From Chloroflexota bacterium (GTDB lineage: Bacteria > Chloroflexota > Anaerolineae > 4572-78 > J111), in contig BOKF01000027.1 of NCBI GenBank assembly GCA_016860845.1, positions 1-64,000 of the forward strand: 64,000 nucleotides of DNA, given 5' to 3'. Every line of letters starts with the position of its first letter. Position 1 is the first letter of the stretch. The notes below the pieces were generated by a model. That model saw only the letters and a program-made list of their open reading frames with translations, did not search any database and had not been told where the DNA came from. Positions 1 through 9,060 of the stretch are shown in pieces. A program made the position numbers and the translations under genes.

Positions 1-21
1 ATCCAATTGTTCTCACCGGCT

Positions 22-91
22 TGATGCGTGATACGTGATGCGTAAGAAATCTTGCCTGGATACCATCACGCATCACGCATTACGTATCACG
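22..91. repeat. Period-7 degenerate repeat, inverted pair
   Basis: Two arrays built on a 7-base unit close to RCGTGAT face each other: about 22-45 and 64-91. The arms pair over 19 bases with two mismatches (CGTGATACGT on both sides), so transcripts could form a hairpin. The element lies just downstream of the sigma-factor stop codon. No T-run follows, so it is not a classical terminator. It is one member of a family found throughout the window. Confidence 0.8.
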
Positions 92-122
92 GACTTTGGA
101 TAATTATTTTCTTGGAGTTGCC

Positions 123-1292
123 TTACTCCAAAAAATCCCGCAGCCGGCGGCTGCGGCGGGGGTGGCGCAATTTACTGAGGGCCTTGGCCTCGATCTGGCG
201 GATACGCTCGCGGGTTACACCGAATTTCTGGCCGACTTCCTCCAGGGTATAAGCCCGGCCATCCTGTAAGCCAAAGCGCAGTTGCAGCACCCGACTTTCG
301 CGCGCGCTCAGCGAAGCCAAAACGTCGTTGACCCGCTCGCACAGCATTTTGTGAATGGCCGAGTCGTTGGGCAGCAGGTGGCTGTCATCCTCGATGAAGT
401 CGCCCAGCGTGCTGTCCATATCCTCGCCCACCTCCATTTCCAGGGAGAGCGGGTATTGAGCCGCCTGGCGGATGCGCTCCAGCAGACGGACGCTGATGCC
501 CATTTCGGCGGCGATCTCTTCTTCGCTCGGCTCGTGGCCGTTTTTCTGCACCAACTCGCGCGACACCCGCGACAGTTGGGTAATGCGTTCGCCCATGTGC
601 ACCGGGACGCGAATAGTCCGGCCCTGGTCAGAGAGCGCGCGGCTGACCGCCTGGCGAATCCACCAGGTGGCGTAAGTGCTGAACTTGAAGCCGCGCTGGT
701 ACTCAAACTTTTCCACCGCCCGGATCAAGCCGATATTGCCCTCTTGGATCAAATCCATAAACGACACGCCGTGGCCGATATACTTTTTGGCAATGCTGAC
801 CACCAGCCGGAAGTTGGCCTCGATCAACTTGCGCCGGGCCTCCTTGCCGCGCCGAACCTCGCTGCGCAGCCGGTCGCGGGAGAGGCCGCTGGTCTGGCCG
901 TGAGCCTGGCTGAGACGCACCACCGCTTTTTTGCCTCGCTCAATCGCTTTGGCCAGAAGCACTTCCTCTTCGGCGCTCAAAAGCGGAATGCGGCTGATTT
1001 CTTTGAGATACAGGGCGATGGAGTCATCCACATCGAAATCCGGATCTGTATCGTCAGCCGCATAAAATAGGAATTCTTCATTATCTTCAATTTTATCGTC
1101 GAGGTCCGGGGCAAGACTGGCGGAGTCGGCCTCCTCTTCCATAACCAGATAGAAAGCCTCTAGCCGTTCGGGGTCATCCTTTTCCGTGAAAAGGTCAAAG
1201 AAATGATCCTGATCCAAAAAACTCTGATCTTCCTGCTGATAAAGCTGACTGAACCGTCCTGGGGAATTCGTATAAGAAGCATTTGGGAACAT
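123..1292 (-). CDS. rpoD: RNA polymerase primary-type sigma factor (RpoD/SigA family)
   Basis: This 389-residue sigma-70 protein directs RNA polymerase to -35/-10 promoters. Region 1.2 is near residues 88-120 (SIALYLKEI), region 2 near 152-230 with the -10 recognition helix ([15 protein letters not shown]), region 3 near 235-310, and region 4 near 325-389 with the helix-turn-helix [14 protein letters not shown]. The acidic N-terminus (1-85) is short compared with E. coli RpoD. The ATG start has an AGGAGG ribosome site about nine bases upstream. A good sigma-70 promoter lies about 210 bases upstream on the same strand. The near-consensus promoters elsewhere in the window fit a factor of this kind. 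Whether it is the only housekeeping sigma cannot be told here. Confidence 0.95.
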   Translation of the reverse strand: MFPNASYTNSPGRFSQLYQQEDQSFLDQDHFFDLFTEKDDPERLEAFYLVMEEEADSASLAPDLDDKIEDNEEFLFYAADDTDPDFDVDDSIALYLKEISRIPLLSAEEEVLLAKAIERGKKAVVRLSQAHGQTSGLSRDRLRSEVRRGKEARRKLIEANFRLVVSIAKKYIGHGVSFMDLIQEGNIGLIRAVEKFEYQRGFKFSTYATWWIRQAVSRALSDQGRTIRVPVHMGERITQLSRVSRELVQKNGHEPSEEEIAAEMGISVRLLERIRQAAQYPLSLEMEVGEDMDSTLGDFIEDDSHLLPNDSAIHKMLCERVNDVLASLSARESRVLQLRFGLQDGRAYTLEEVGQKFGVTRERIRQIEAKALSKLRHPRRSRRLRDFLE

Positions 1293-1503
1293 GGGAACGC
1301 CTTCCTCCTACTTGGAGACTTTTAGCAGTCTCACCCACTTTCGCTGTGGCAAGTAACAATGAACGATTTCAAAACCACTCTCCAACTGGGTTGGACCAAA
1401 CTCGGCTGGTGGCAGTGTTAGCCCTGTTTTGGCCCGGTCGAAGAGTTGTTTTTAAAGAACAGCCATTTCACCCAATAAGAACGGTAACAACAATATGTAA
1501 AGT

Positions 1504-1532
1504 AGTATAGCATACTTTATGTTTTGATGCAA
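1504..1532 (-). promoter_or_regulatory. Sigma-70 promoter of rpoD
   Basis: On the minus strand TTGCAT is followed after 17 bases by TATACT. This predicts a leader of about 205 bases before the rpoD ATG. The long leader has no obvious terminator or riboswitch. Confidence 0.65.
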
Positions 1533-1591
1533 TAGGTTTTATGAAAAGTTAAGGTTGAAAATGGGTCAAAAAAGTAAATTTTATGGAAAGA

Positions 1592-1620
1592 TTGCACATG
1601 CTTGGGGTAAATGGTATAAT
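1592..1620 (+). promoter_or_regulatory. Sigma-70 promoter of receiver-domain gene
   Basis: TTGCAC, a 17-base spacer and a perfect TATAAT lie 58 bases before the ATG of the receiver gene. The 1293-1677 gap otherwise holds only the divergent rpoD promoter. Confidence 0.75.
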
Positions 1621-1677
1621 TTTTCGGCATTAATCATTACGTCTCTTCCCAACGGATAGGCTGGCATTGCCCAATTT

Positions 1678-2043
1678 ATGGAAACGGTAAAAATCCTTAT
1701 TATAGACGACGACCCGACGACCTGTAGATTGCTGGAAACAATTTTGCAGATGGAAAATTACCAGGCCGCCTCGGCCACCAGTTTTGACAACATCTTAACC
1801 CTGCTAGATAAGGAACGTCCCCACATCTTAATTTTGGATTTTCACCTGGGCACGGGCGAAACATTGAAGCAGGTGCCGCTGATTCGCGCCAATCCTGCCT
1901 GGCAGCATCTTCCCGTCGTAATGACCTCGGGCATAGATCGGCGGCAAGATTGCCTGGCCGCAGGCGCCACCGCATTCATGCTTAAACCATTTAACTGGCA
2001 AGAGATGACCCGAACAATCAATGATATTCGTGATCAATTATGA
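1678..2043 (+). CDS. Stand-alone response-regulator receiver protein
   Basis: This 121-residue protein is a single CheY-like receiver domain with no output domain. The acidic pocket is D10-D12, the phospho-acceptor is D54 (LILDFHLG), and the conserved Lys is K103 (MLKPF). Such proteins pass phosphoryl groups from a histidine kinase to a partner by protein contact. No kinase is adjacent, so the partner is unknown. It has its own promoter and is divergent from rpoD, with no convincing ribosome site before the ATG. Confidence 0.88.
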   Translation: METVKILIIDDDPTTCRLLETILQMENYQAASATSFDNILTLLDKERPHILILDFHLGTGETLKQVPLIRANPAWQHLPVVMTSGIDRRQDCLAAGATAFMLKPFNWQEMTRTINDIRDQL

Positions 2044-2252
2044 AGTTAAGGAGGTGACTGTCTCTTATCTAAAAGTGTTTGAGTGGGTTCCGCGATGCGC
2101 CGATTTTTATCAGGAGCGGACAGTTAATTTGCGGCCAGGATCAAATGATTTGCCCTGGTAAGGTGTGGGTGAGTGACTTTTTCCCATGCTTCCTATTTTT
2201 AGTTACTGCTCCAATCATTAAAAATCATCAGCCTTCTTATTATAACCTTGAC

Positions 2253-2278
2253 GCGCCCCACGAAGTGCGCATTTTTTT
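2253..2278 (+). terminator. Possible intrinsic terminator
   Basis: GCG, a CCC bulge, then CAC-GAA-GTG-CGC form a short stem followed by seven T. It could end the receiver-gene transcript about 210 bases downstream of the stop. The bulged stem is weak. Confidence 0.35.
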
Positions 2279-2306
2279 CTGAGGCTGCCGCGCCGTTTTA
2301 TTTATT

Positions 2307-2493
2307 AGGGGCCGAGATCAAAAATGGGGGATAATTATTTTCGGCGATGATTGCAAGTCAATGACCTGCCCGTCTACAGCGCCCCGGAACCCTCGTCTTT
2401 TAGGCGCTGGGCACTCTTGTTCTTTCACTGTGACATGCTCTGTCAAAACAGAAGCGACAGCCATAACTTGAAGCGCCCGGCCCCTTAATTTTT
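2307..2493 (+). ncRNA. Candidate structured RNA of about 185 nt
   Basis: This lies in the 480-base gap 2044-2523, which has no convincing gene. GGGGCCG (2308-2314) pairs with CGGCCCC (2478-2484), followed by a T5 run. Inside, GGCG (2343-2346) pairs with CGCC (2474-2477) and CAAGT (2354-2358) with ACTTG (2466-2470). Two inner hairpins follow: CAGCGCC/GGCGCTG near 2377-2409, and TGACA/TGTCA near 2432-2445. The nested helices ending in a T-run suggest either a free small RNA (6S RNA is about this long) or a leader controlling the PHP gene that starts 30 bases later. I do not recognise a known family. Confidence 0.35.
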
Positions 2494-2523
2494 CCTATAA
2501 CTTACAACATACCACAGACGAGG

Positions 2524-4275
2524 ATGACTATCGTGGCCCGAAAACGCCGAAGCAATCGCGACAAGTTTAACTGGTATCGCGTTGATTTGCATTTACATAC
2601 TCCCGGTTCAAAAGATTACCTGGAACCGGGTATCAGTTACCTGGATATTTTGAAAAAGGCCGAATACTGCGGCCTGGATATTATTGCTTTTACCGATCAC
2701 AACACCGTCGCCGGCCTGCGGGCGCTGCGCAAAGAGGTCGAAGACCTCATGTTGTTAGAGCAGCTTAACCGCATCCGGCCTGAAGAAAAACAGCGGCTTG
2801 ACGAGTACCGCCGCTTATCAGAAAAAATTTTGCTTTTACCCGGCTTCGAGTTGACCGCAACCCTGGGTTTTCACGTTTTGGGGATTTTTCCGCCCGAAAC
2901 AACCCCGCGGGAGCTGGATCACATTTTGCTGAACCTGCGTGTTCCCGCCGACCGCCTGGACGAGGGGTCCACCGAGGTGGGGGCAACGGTGGATGTATTG
3001 ACCGCCTATCGCATTATTAACGAAGCCGGTGGGTTGGTCATTGCCGCCCATGCCAACTCGACTCACGGCGTGGCTATGCAAGGTTTCGACTTTGGCGGCC
3101 AGACCAAGATTGCTTACACCCAGGACTCCCACCTGCATGCTCTGGAAGTGACCGATCTGGAGGTCAAGCGGCGGCGCACTACGGCCAGTTTCTTCAACGG
3201 CTCCAAGCCGGAGTATCCCCGCCGCATGCACTGCATCCAGGGCTCCGACGCTCACCGGCTCCACCGTGACCCCAACGACAAGAATCGGCTGGGCGTGGGC
3301 GACCGGGTGACGGAAGTTTCTCTCCCGGAACCCACTTTTGCCGCGCTCAAAGAATTGTTTCTGGATAACGACTTCTCCCGCACCCGCCCCTTTCGTCCCA
3401 AACAAGCTCCACTCGACCACGTGGCTGAGGCGAGGCAGGTGGGGGCCAACATTGTCCAATCTTTTCACGAATCGCTGGCTCCGCGCGGCGGTCATCTGTA
3501 TAACATCTTGTGTGATATTTGCGCCTTCGCCAACACGAACGGGGGGACAATTTTTGTGGGGCTTTCCGACAACGCTCAAGGTCCGGTGGCCGGGGTGGCC
3601 AAACCCGAGGAAGCCATCGAGATTATTCGCAATGAGGTCGAGAAGAAAATTACCCCACCCCTGGACATCGGCATTGATGTTTACGAAACTCAGAGCAAAA
3701 AGGTTTTGCAGATTGCAGTGCCGGTAGGGTACGATCCGCCCTACGTGATTGACGAGAACAAAATTTACATCCGGGACGAAAGTGATACCAATTTGGCTGT
3801 CCGGGATGAAATTGTGGCGCTGGTCAAGCGCAGCCTGGAGCTAAAGCCAGAAGCAGCTTCTCCGCCAAACGACTTAACTCCGGTGGAGCGAGTCATTGAA
3901 CCGGTCGCCCAAAATGGGACACCGCCCGAACCCAAGACTGGGGTCGAGATTATTTCTGTTGAGGAACGCAAGGGCAAAAATTACTACAGCTTGCGCGACC
4001 TGCGTAACGGCAATATCGTCCATAACGTTACCCGCCAATCCGCGCGCAAGTTGTGGCAGTATGCCCTGACCGAACACGAAACCCACAATGTGGATGTCGG
4101 CCGGGTTGAGTGGCAGGGTGATATTGGACTGTGGAAAAAATACAAACGGGGTGGTCAGACCCGCTTTGACTTGTTACAGCGCGATGCGGATAACTTTCTG
4201 CGCATCTACTACGGCGTCACCGAGGATGGCATCCATGGCCCGTGGCAAAAACTAATTGACAGTGGTGAGGTCTAG
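2524..4275 (+). CDS. PHP-domain phosphoesterase fused to AlbA_2 (Schlafen-type) domain
   Basis: This 583-residue protein has three parts. Residues 17-300 are a PHP metallo-hydrolase domain with the metal motifs DLHLHT (21-26), FTDHN (56-60), PGFE (106-109), AAHANS (174-179) and GSDAH (240-244). Residues about 305-440 are an AlbA_2/Schlafen-like domain (NTNGG at 337-341, then FVGLSDN), usually linked to nucleic-acid binding. Residues about 470-583 form an uncharacterised C-terminal domain rich in aromatic residues. Substrate is unknown; PHP proteins include polymerase-associated nucleases, RNase AM-like enzymes and phosphatases. The short distance to mogA suggests co-transcription, but the functions look unrelated. 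Confidence 0.85.
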   Translation: MTIVARKRRSNRDKFNWYRVDLHLHTPGSKDYLEPGISYLDILKKAEYCGLDIIAFTDHNTVAGLRALRKEVEDLMLLEQLNRIRPEEKQRLDEYRRLSEKILLLPGFELTATLGFHVLGIFPPETTPRELDHILLNLRVPADRLDEGSTEVGATVDVLTAYRIINEAGGLVIAAHANSTHGVAMQGFDFGGQTKIAYTQDSHLHALEVTDLEVKRRRTTASFFNGSKPEYPRRMHCIQGSDAHRLHRDPNDKNRLGVGDRVTEVSLPEPTFAALKELFLDNDFSRTRPFRPKQAPLDHVAEARQVGANIVQSFHESLAPRGGHLYNILCDICAFANTNGGTIFVGLSDNAQGPVAGVAKPEEAIEIIRNEVEKKITPPLDIGIDVYETQSKKVLQIAVPVGYDPPYVIDENKIYIRDESDTNLAVRDEIVALVKRSLELKPEAASPPNDLTPVERVIEPVAQNGTPPEPKTGVEIISVEERKGKNYYSLRDLRNGNIVHNVTRQSARKLWQYALTEHETHNVDVGRVEWQGDIGLWKKYKRGGQTRFDLLQRDADNFLRIYYGVTEDGIHGPWQKLIDSGEV

Positions 4276-4282
4276 GTCTAAG

Positions 4283-4780
4283 GTGCAGCCGAGAGTTGGC
4301 ATTTTGACTATCAGCGACCGCAGCGCTGCCGGGGTTTACGAAGACAAAAGCGGGCCGGTGATCCACCAGCTTGTCACCGAGCGGCTTACGGCGGTAGTGG
4401 AGCAGATGGCCGTTGTCCCGGATGAGATCGAGCAGATCAAAAAAACCTTGCTGGAGTGGGTTGACCGGCGCGAGCTGGATTTAATATTAACAACCGGCGG
4501 CACCGGCTTTGCCCCCCGCGATGTCACCCCGGAAGCAACGCGGCTGGTCATTCAAAAAGAAGCGCCCGGCTTAATTTTTGCTATGCTGCGCGACAGCCTG
4601 GCCGTTACGCCCCACGCCATGCTGTCGCGGATGGTGGCCGGTATCCGGGGCCAGACATTGATTGTCAATTTGCCGGGCAGCCCCAAAGCGGCGCGCGAAA
4701 ATCTGGAAACTATTTTGCCGGCACTGCCCCACGCGTTAGAATTGCTCAAGGATGATCCACAGGCGCAGCGGAGCCACTGA
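4283..4780 (+). CDS. mogA: Molybdopterin adenylyltransferase (MogA/MoaB family)
   Basis: Members of this family adenylylate molybdopterin before metal insertion, late in molybdenum-cofactor synthesis. The fold is seen in GILTISDR near the N-terminus, the nucleotide-binding TTGGTGFAPRDVTPEA, and NLPGSPKAARENLE near the C-terminus. I chose the GTG at 4283 just after the preceding stop (4275). Longer TTG/GTG starts at 4256-4265 would overlap the PHP gene. About 165 residues is normal. moaC and a moaD-moaE fusion are at 59.5-60.8 kb, so the pathway is split between loci. Confidence 0.88.
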   Translation: MQPRVGILTISDRSAAGVYEDKSGPVIHQLVTERLTAVVEQMAVVPDEIEQIKKTLLEWVDRRELDLILTTGGTGFAPRDVTPEATRLVIQKEAPGLIFAMLRDSLAVTPHAMLSRMVAGIRGQTLIVNLPGSPKAARENLETILPALPHALELLKDDPQAQRSH

Positions 4781-4822
4781 ACTGCCTCCCACATCGTCGC
4801 ATCATTTTTATGAGGGAAAATT

Positions 4823-5170
4823 GTGAGCCAAAATTGTATCTTCTGCAAAATTGTCGCCGGGAAACTTGGCGGGCCGCCGTTGTATCAGGACGAGCACGTC
4901 ACGGCTTTTAGGGATATTAACCCGCAAGCGCCCCTGCACGTGCTGGTTGTTCCAAACAAACACATCGTCTCGCTCAATGAAACGGAGGCTGAAGACCGGG
5001 CGCTTTTAGGCCATCTCTTCCTGACCGCAGCTAAATTAGCCCAGCAAGAGGGAGTGGCTGAAAGCGGGTATCGCCTGGTGACAAATACCGGCCCCAATGG
5101 TGGGCAGTCAGTTTTTCACCTGCACCTGCATCTGCTGGGCGGGCGGCGGCTAACCTGGCCGCCAGGATAA
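4823..5170 (+). CDS. HIT-family nucleotide hydrolase (HinT-like)
   Basis: This 115-residue histidine-triad protein carries the HxHxH motif in VFHLHLHLLGG near the C-terminus and an N-terminal CxxC (CIFCK) that often binds zinc in this branch. HinT-type enzymes hydrolyse nucleoside phosphoramidates and aminoacyl-adenylates. Translation starts at a GTG preceded by GAGGG. It lies 42 bases after mogA and probably shares its transcript. An inverted repeat follows the stop. Confidence 0.93.
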   Translation: MSQNCIFCKIVAGKLGGPPLYQDEHVTAFRDINPQAPLHVLVVPNKHIVSLNETEAEDRALLGHLFLTAAKLAQQEGVAESGYRLVTNTGPNGGQSVFHLHLHLLGGRRLTWPPG

Positions 5171-5179
5171 TCAGCCTAC

Positions 5180-5264
5180 CAAGTGACTGGCACTTCAATC
5201 GGATAAATGAAGCCTGATTTTGCTTCAATCACATATTTTATGAAGCGAAAGTGCCAGTCACTTG
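5180..5264. repeat. Palindromic element with perfect 16-bp inverted arms
   Basis: CAAGTGACTGGCACTT (5180-5195) is exactly repeated in inverted orientation at 5249-5264 around a 53-base centre. The centre contains nested GAAGC/GCTTC pairs. The element lies between the HIT gene and the yqeY-like gene. It resembles a small mobile palindrome rather than a terminator, since no T-run follows. Confidence 0.75.
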
Positions 5265-5302
5265 AATAGCTAAAAATTATTTTCTAAGATGGGAACAAAA
5301 GT

Positions 5303-5746
5303 ATGAGTCTCAAAGACCAACTCAACGAAAATTTAAAGAGTGCCATGAAAGGCGGCGAAAAGCTTCGCACTGAAACGCTGCGCTCTTTGAAATCGGCCAT
5401 TAAATACGCTGAAATTCAAGCCGGCCATGAACTGGACGACGAGGGCGTTCTGGGGGTCATCCGGCAGCAGGCCAAACAGCGGCGTGATTCCATTGCCGAG
5501 TTTGAAAAGGGCCATCGGCCTGACCTGATTGACAAGGAGGCGGCTGAATTGGCTGTGTTGGAGCAATATCTGCCGGCCCAGTTGTCTGAAGCGGAGATCG
5601 AGGCCAAAGCCAAGGCTGTCATCGCTCAGTTGGGGGTGACGGACGCCAAAGGCACGGGCCAGGTGATGAAACACTTGATGGCCGAACTTAAAGGCCAGGC
5701 CGACGGCAGTTTAATTAACCAGGTGGTTCGCCGGCTCCTCGCCTGA
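5303..5746 (+). CDS. GatB/YqeY domain protein
   Basis: This 147-residue protein matches the YqeY family throughout: N-terminal helical half (SLKDQLNENLKSAMK, RTETLRSLKSAIKYAE) and C-terminal tRNA-binding-like half (LEQYLPAQLSEAEIEA, GTGQVMKHLMAELKG). The C-terminal fold is shared with GatB of the Asp/Glu-tRNA amidotransferase, but free-standing YqeY has no settled function. It lies 21 bases before pgpH and probably leads the pgpH-ybeY-dgkA operon. Confidence 0.93.
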   Translation: MSLKDQLNENLKSAMKGGEKLRTETLRSLKSAIKYAEIQAGHELDDEGVLGVIRQQAKQRRDSIAEFEKGHRPDLIDKEAAELAVLEQYLPAQLSEAEIEAKAKAVIAQLGVTDAKGTGQVMKHLMAELKGQADGSLINQVVRRLLA

Positions 5747-5767
5747 GCCATCTAACGAGAAGCAGGT

Positions 5768-7999
5768 ATGCTACAACGAACTGGGCAAACCGGGAACCGG
5801 GGGCTGAAGTCAACCCCGCTGCGCCGGGTGCTGCGCGCCCTCTTGATTGCGCTCATTTTTGCCAGCGCAGGCACGCTCATCCTGATTTACCGGATTACCC
5901 CTACCGATGTCGTCAACTTAAAACTGGGCGACGTAGCCCCCCAGGATGTGGTGGCGCCGCGCCAACTTATCTACACCAGCACCATCGAAACCGAAGCGGC
6001 TCGTGATCGCGCTCGCAGTGCGGTTTCAACAATCTACAGCCCGCCCGATCCAAAGGTGGCCCGCCAGCAGGTGGACCGGCTGCGCAAGATATTTGATTAC
6101 CTGGAGTCGGTGCGGGCTGACTCCTACGGCTCGCTGGCCGAGAAATCGGAGTGGGTTGCGGCTATTCCCGATTTGACCCTCTCGGACCTGGTGGTGGATC
6201 AAATTCTCATCATGAATGAGACGGCCTGGGCTGAGACACGCGAGGAAGCTCTGGTTATTCTGGATGGGGCTATGCGGGCCGAGATCCGAGAAACTCAGGT
6301 GGCCTCGACCCGCCGCCAACTACCTACCCGGGTAGCGCTGGACACGCCGGACCCCCAATCCACGGTAATCGTCGCCCTGACCGAAGATTTGATTAAGCCC
6401 AACACCTTTCCCGACGAAGGCCGCACCGAGGCTGAACGCGAGGCTGCGGCCAATACTGTCCAACCCGTCCAAGCAACGGTTGAGCAAAACGAGTTGATCA
6501 TTTCAGCCGGGCGGATTGTTGGCCCGAGAGAGTTAGAGGCGCTGCAAGCCCTGAACTTAACCCAGCCGGAATTTAGCTGGCTGGAAAATTTTGTCGCCCC
6601 GGCGCTGCTCTTTTTGTTGACAACTACCGTCATCAGCTTCTACCTGGTTCGCTACGCCCCCCGGATTTTGGCCAATGACAAGCGGCTCATGCTGCTGGCT
6701 TTTCTGATGCTGGCCTATATCGCCATCGCCAAATTTATGATTCCGGATCGGGGCATCATTGCCTATTTCTACCCTATTGCCGCCCTGACCATGATGATCG
6801 TGGTGCTCATCGAGACCCGGCTGGTCTTTATTTTGACCACTGTCCTGGCCCTCCTGGCCGGCTACATTGCCACCGACGCCCCGCAGGCCATTGTGATTTA
6901 CTTGATTCTGAGCGGCTGGACCGGGGCTTTGGCAATTGGCAAAGATCAGCGGGTGAATGCCCTATTGTGGGCCGGTGTTTACGTGGGAATTGTCAACGTG
7001 GCTGTCATTTTTGCCCTTAACCTGTCCCGCTCTACCGATTTCGTCGGCCTGGGCATTCTGCTCCTCATTGGACTGCTCAACGGTATCTTTTCTGCCGGTT
7101 TGGCCGCGGTTGGCCTTTCCATCATTGGCAACCTGGCCGGATTTACGACCTCGATCCAGCTTTTGGATCTGGGCCGCCCGACCCATCCGCTGCTGCGCCA
7201 ACTGCTGCTCAAGGCGCCCGGTACCTACCATCACAGCCTCATGGTCAGCAATTTGGGAGAGCAAGCAGCAGAGCGGATTGGGGCTGATGCTCTCCTGGTG
7301 CGGGTGATGGCCTATTACCATGACGTGGGTAAAATGCAGCGGCCCTACTTCTTTATTGAGAATCAGCCCGAAGGCATCAACGTGCATGAAAAGCTCGACC
7401 CCCAAATTAGCGCCCAAATTATTATCAGCCACGTCAAAGATGGGCTGGATTTGGCCCAAAAATTCCGCCTGCCTCAGGTTCTCAAAGATGGCATTGCCCA
7501 GCATCATGGGACCAGCCTGGTCAAATATTTCTACTATCAAGCCATCGAAGTAGCCAAAGAAAAAGAGCTGCAAGTGGACCCAACTGACTTTCTCTACCCA
7601 GGGCCAAAGCCCCAAACTAAAGAGAATGGCATCCTCATGTTAGCCGATGTGTCGGAATCCACCGTGCGCGCCTTAAAACCCGGCTCCGCCGAAGAGATTG
7701 ACGAAATCGTGCAAAAAGTCATTGCCGATAAACTCAACACCGGCCAACTCGACGAATGTGAGCTGACCGTCGCCGATTTGTTCCAAATTCGGACCGCCTT
7801 TGTGGACATTCTGCAAGGCGTTCATCATCCTCGGATCAAATACCCGGAACCAATTGCACTTCAAGCCCCGACAGAGAGTAAGGAAAGCAGCGACTCCGAG
7901 TCCTCTGCTGCCTCAACACCTGCGCCTTCAGCCCGTCTTCGTACTGGGCTGGGGCTTGAGCCGGGGCCTCGTCCGGCTACCTTGATTCGCCGGGAGTAG
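5768..7999 (+). CDS. pgpH: 7TM-HD cyclic-di-AMP phosphodiesterase (PgpH family)
   Basis: PgpH-type membrane enzymes hydrolyse c-di-AMP through a cytoplasmic HD domain. The 743-residue protein has an N-terminal membrane helix (about 25-45), a large extracytoplasmic 7TMR-HDED region to about 275, and seven membrane helices (about 275-465). The HD domain follows, with the first metal His near 487 (YHHSLMVSNL) and the HD pair near 518 (YYHDVGKMQRP). A low-complexity Ser/Ala/Pro tail follows residue 700. The order pgpH-ybeY-dgkA is widely conserved in Gram-positive-type genomes, which supports the call. The gaps to its neighbours are only 21 and 9 bases. Confidence 0.92.
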   Translation: MLQRTGQTGNRGLKSTPLRRVLRALLIALIFASAGTLILIYRITPTDVVNLKLGDVAPQDVVAPRQLIYTSTIETEAARDRARSAVSTIYSPPDPKVARQQVDRLRKIFDYLESVRADSYGSLAEKSEWVAAIPDLTLSDLVVDQILIMNETAWAETREEALVILDGAMRAEIRETQVASTRRQLPTRVALDTPDPQSTVIVALTEDLIKPNTFPDEGRTEAEREAAANTVQPVQATVEQNELIISAGRIVGPRELEALQALNLTQPEFSWLENFVAPALLFLLTTTVISFYLVRYAPRILANDKRLMLLAFLMLAYIAIAKFMIPDRGIIAYFYPIAALTMMIVVLIETRLVFILTTVLALLAGYIATDAPQAIVIYLILSGWTGALAIGKDQRVNALLWAGVYVGIVNVAVIFALNLSRSTDFVGLGILLLIGLLNGIFSAGLAAVGLSIIGNLAGFTTSIQLLDLGRPTHPLLRQLLLKAPGTYHHSLMVSNLGEQAAERIGADALLVRVMAYYHDVGKMQRPYFFIENQPEGINVHEKLDPQISAQIIISHVKDGLDLAQKFRLPQVLKDGIAQHHGTSLVKYFYYQAIEVAKEKELQVDPTDFLYPGPKPQTKENGILMLADVSESTVRALKPGSAEEIDEIVQKVIADKLNTGQLDECELTVADLFQIRTAFVDILQGVHHPRIKYPEPIALQAPTESKESSDSESSAASTPAPSARLRTGLGLEPGPRPATLIRRE

Positions 8000-8008
8000 C
8001 CACAGCTC

Positions 8009-8503
8009 ATGGATATTATCTTTCAAATAGATGAACCGTTTCAACCCCACGTTGAACCTAATCAGATTGAGCAGGCGTTGCACTTAACCCTTGATCAGCT
8101 CAACAGAACTGCCGGCTCAAATGGGGTTACAGCCAACTCGGTGACGGTCGTCGTGACCGATAATGAGGTAGTTCAGCAGCTTAACGCTCAATATCGAGGT
8201 CTGGACACCCCTACTGATGTGCTGTCCTTTGAAAACACACCCGATCCTGACTTCCCGGAATTAGACGAAGCAGCCGCCGGTCACCTGGGGGATATCATTA
8301 TTGCTTACCCCGTCGCCGAGGCACAAGCCCTGGCTGGAGGGCACATGCCGCCGGAGGAGATTACCTTATTAGCCGTGCATGGCTTCCTGCACTTGCTCGG
8401 CTTTGACCACGACACGTCTGAACACAAACAAGCCATGTGGGCCATCCAACAGCAGGTGATGGCTCACCTGGGTCTGGCTCACGTTCAACCCACTGAAACT
8501 TAA
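8009..8503 (+). CDS. ybeY: Endoribonuclease YbeY (16S rRNA 3'-end maturation)
   Basis: YbeY is a zinc endoribonuclease acting in 16S rRNA processing and ribosome quality control. The zinc motif HGFLHLLGFDHD is intact near residues 125-136, and the family stretch YRGLDTPTDVLSFE near 61-74 is present. The length (164 residues) is normal. It lies 9 bases after pgpH and 21 before dgkA, as in the common conserved cluster. Confidence 0.96.
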   Translation: MDIIFQIDEPFQPHVEPNQIEQALHLTLDQLNRTAGSNGVTANSVTVVVTDNEVVQQLNAQYRGLDTPTDVLSFENTPDPDFPELDEAAAGHLGDIIIAYPVAEAQALAGGHMPPEEITLLAVHGFLHLLGFDHDTSEHKQAMWAIQQQVMAHLGLAHVQPTET

Positions 8504-8524
8504 ACGCTGTTTTAGGGTTTCCCC

Positions 8525-8905
8525 GTGCGCAAGATTAATCGGATTGAGAGCTTTCGTTACGCCTTTGCCGGTATCTGGTACACCCTCAAAACGCAGCGCA
8601 ACGCCCAAATTCATGTGGGTATTGCCGGCTTTATTGTTGTGCTGGGTCTGGCCCTTAACCTGACTCTGACCGAATGGGCCATTATCGCCCTGACGACCGG
8701 TTTTGTGTGGGCCACGGAAATGTTGAACACGGTAGCCGAAGCCGCTATGGATTACGCCACCGCCGACTTCGATCCCCAGGTCAAAATTGTCAAAGATGTG
8801 GCCGCCGGGGCAGTTTTGATTGCAGCCATCACGGCGGTAACGGTAGGCTTATTGATCCTGGGACCTCGCCTGCTCGTCTGGCTGACCGGCCCGACCAGTC
8901 CCTAG
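8525..8905 (+). CDS. dgkA: Diacylglycerol/undecaprenol kinase (DgkA family)
   Basis: This 126-residue integral membrane kinase starts at a GTG. It has three membrane helices and the family catalytic motif EMLNTVAEAAMD (about 65-76), followed by KDVAAGAVLIAA. In Gram-positive-type bacteria this branch usually phosphorylates undecaprenol for cell-wall lipid-carrier recycling rather than diacylglycerol; which substrate applies here cannot be read from sequence. It is the last gene of the yqeY-pgpH-ybeY-dgkA run. Confidence 0.93.
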   Translation: MRKINRIESFRYAFAGIWYTLKTQRNAQIHVGIAGFIVVLGLALNLTLTEWAIIALTTGFVWATEMLNTVAEAAMDYATADFDPQVKIVKDVAAGAVLIAAITAVTVGLLILGPRLLVWLTGPTSP

Positions 8906-8922
8906 AAACCCGCCTGTCTGAC

Positions 8923-8950
8923 TTGCCAAAAAAATGAGACTCCGTATAAT
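8923..8950 (+). promoter_or_regulatory. Sigma-70 promoter of tRNA-Lys
   Basis: TTGCCA, a 16-base spacer and a perfect TATAAT end eight bases before the mature tRNA 5' end, a typical stable-RNA promoter with almost no leader. Confidence 0.8.
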
Positions 8951-8957
8951 GTCGCGT

Positions 8958-9030
8958 GGGCCTCTAGCTCAACTGGCAGAGCAACTGACTCTTAATCAGT
9001 GGGTTCCGAGTTCGAGTCTCGGGAGGCTCA
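8958..9030 (+). tRNA. tRNA-Lys (anticodon CTT)
   Basis: All arms fold. The acceptor stem GGGCCTC pairs with GAGGCTC (one G-U pair). The D stem is GCTC/GAGC, the anticodon stem ACTGA/TCAGT has loop CTCTTAA, and the T stem is CCGAG/CTCGG with loop TTCGAGT. Discriminator is A; the CCA end is not encoded, so it depends on a CCA-adding enzyme (candidate at 35262-36773). Confidence 0.97.
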
Positions 9031-9060
9031 TTGGCTCGCGAAGCAAATAGCCGCTTAACC

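Noticed and set aside
282..1070. Long plus-strand open frame opposite rpoD
   Set aside because: It is antisense to a well-supported sigma factor, has no domain signature, and its length comes from the codon bias of the real gene.
2079..2282. 67-codon frame after the receiver gene
   Set aside because: No ribosome site, no family features, and it runs into a terminator-like hairpin. Composition looks non-coding.
2836..3579. 247-codon minus-strand frame inside the PHP gene
   Set aside because: Antisense shadow of a protein with clear metal motifs; no independent evidence.
6962..7615. 217-codon minus-strand frame inside pgpH
   Set aside because: Opposes the 7TM/HD region, and its His/Gln-rich sequence reflects the complement of membrane codons.
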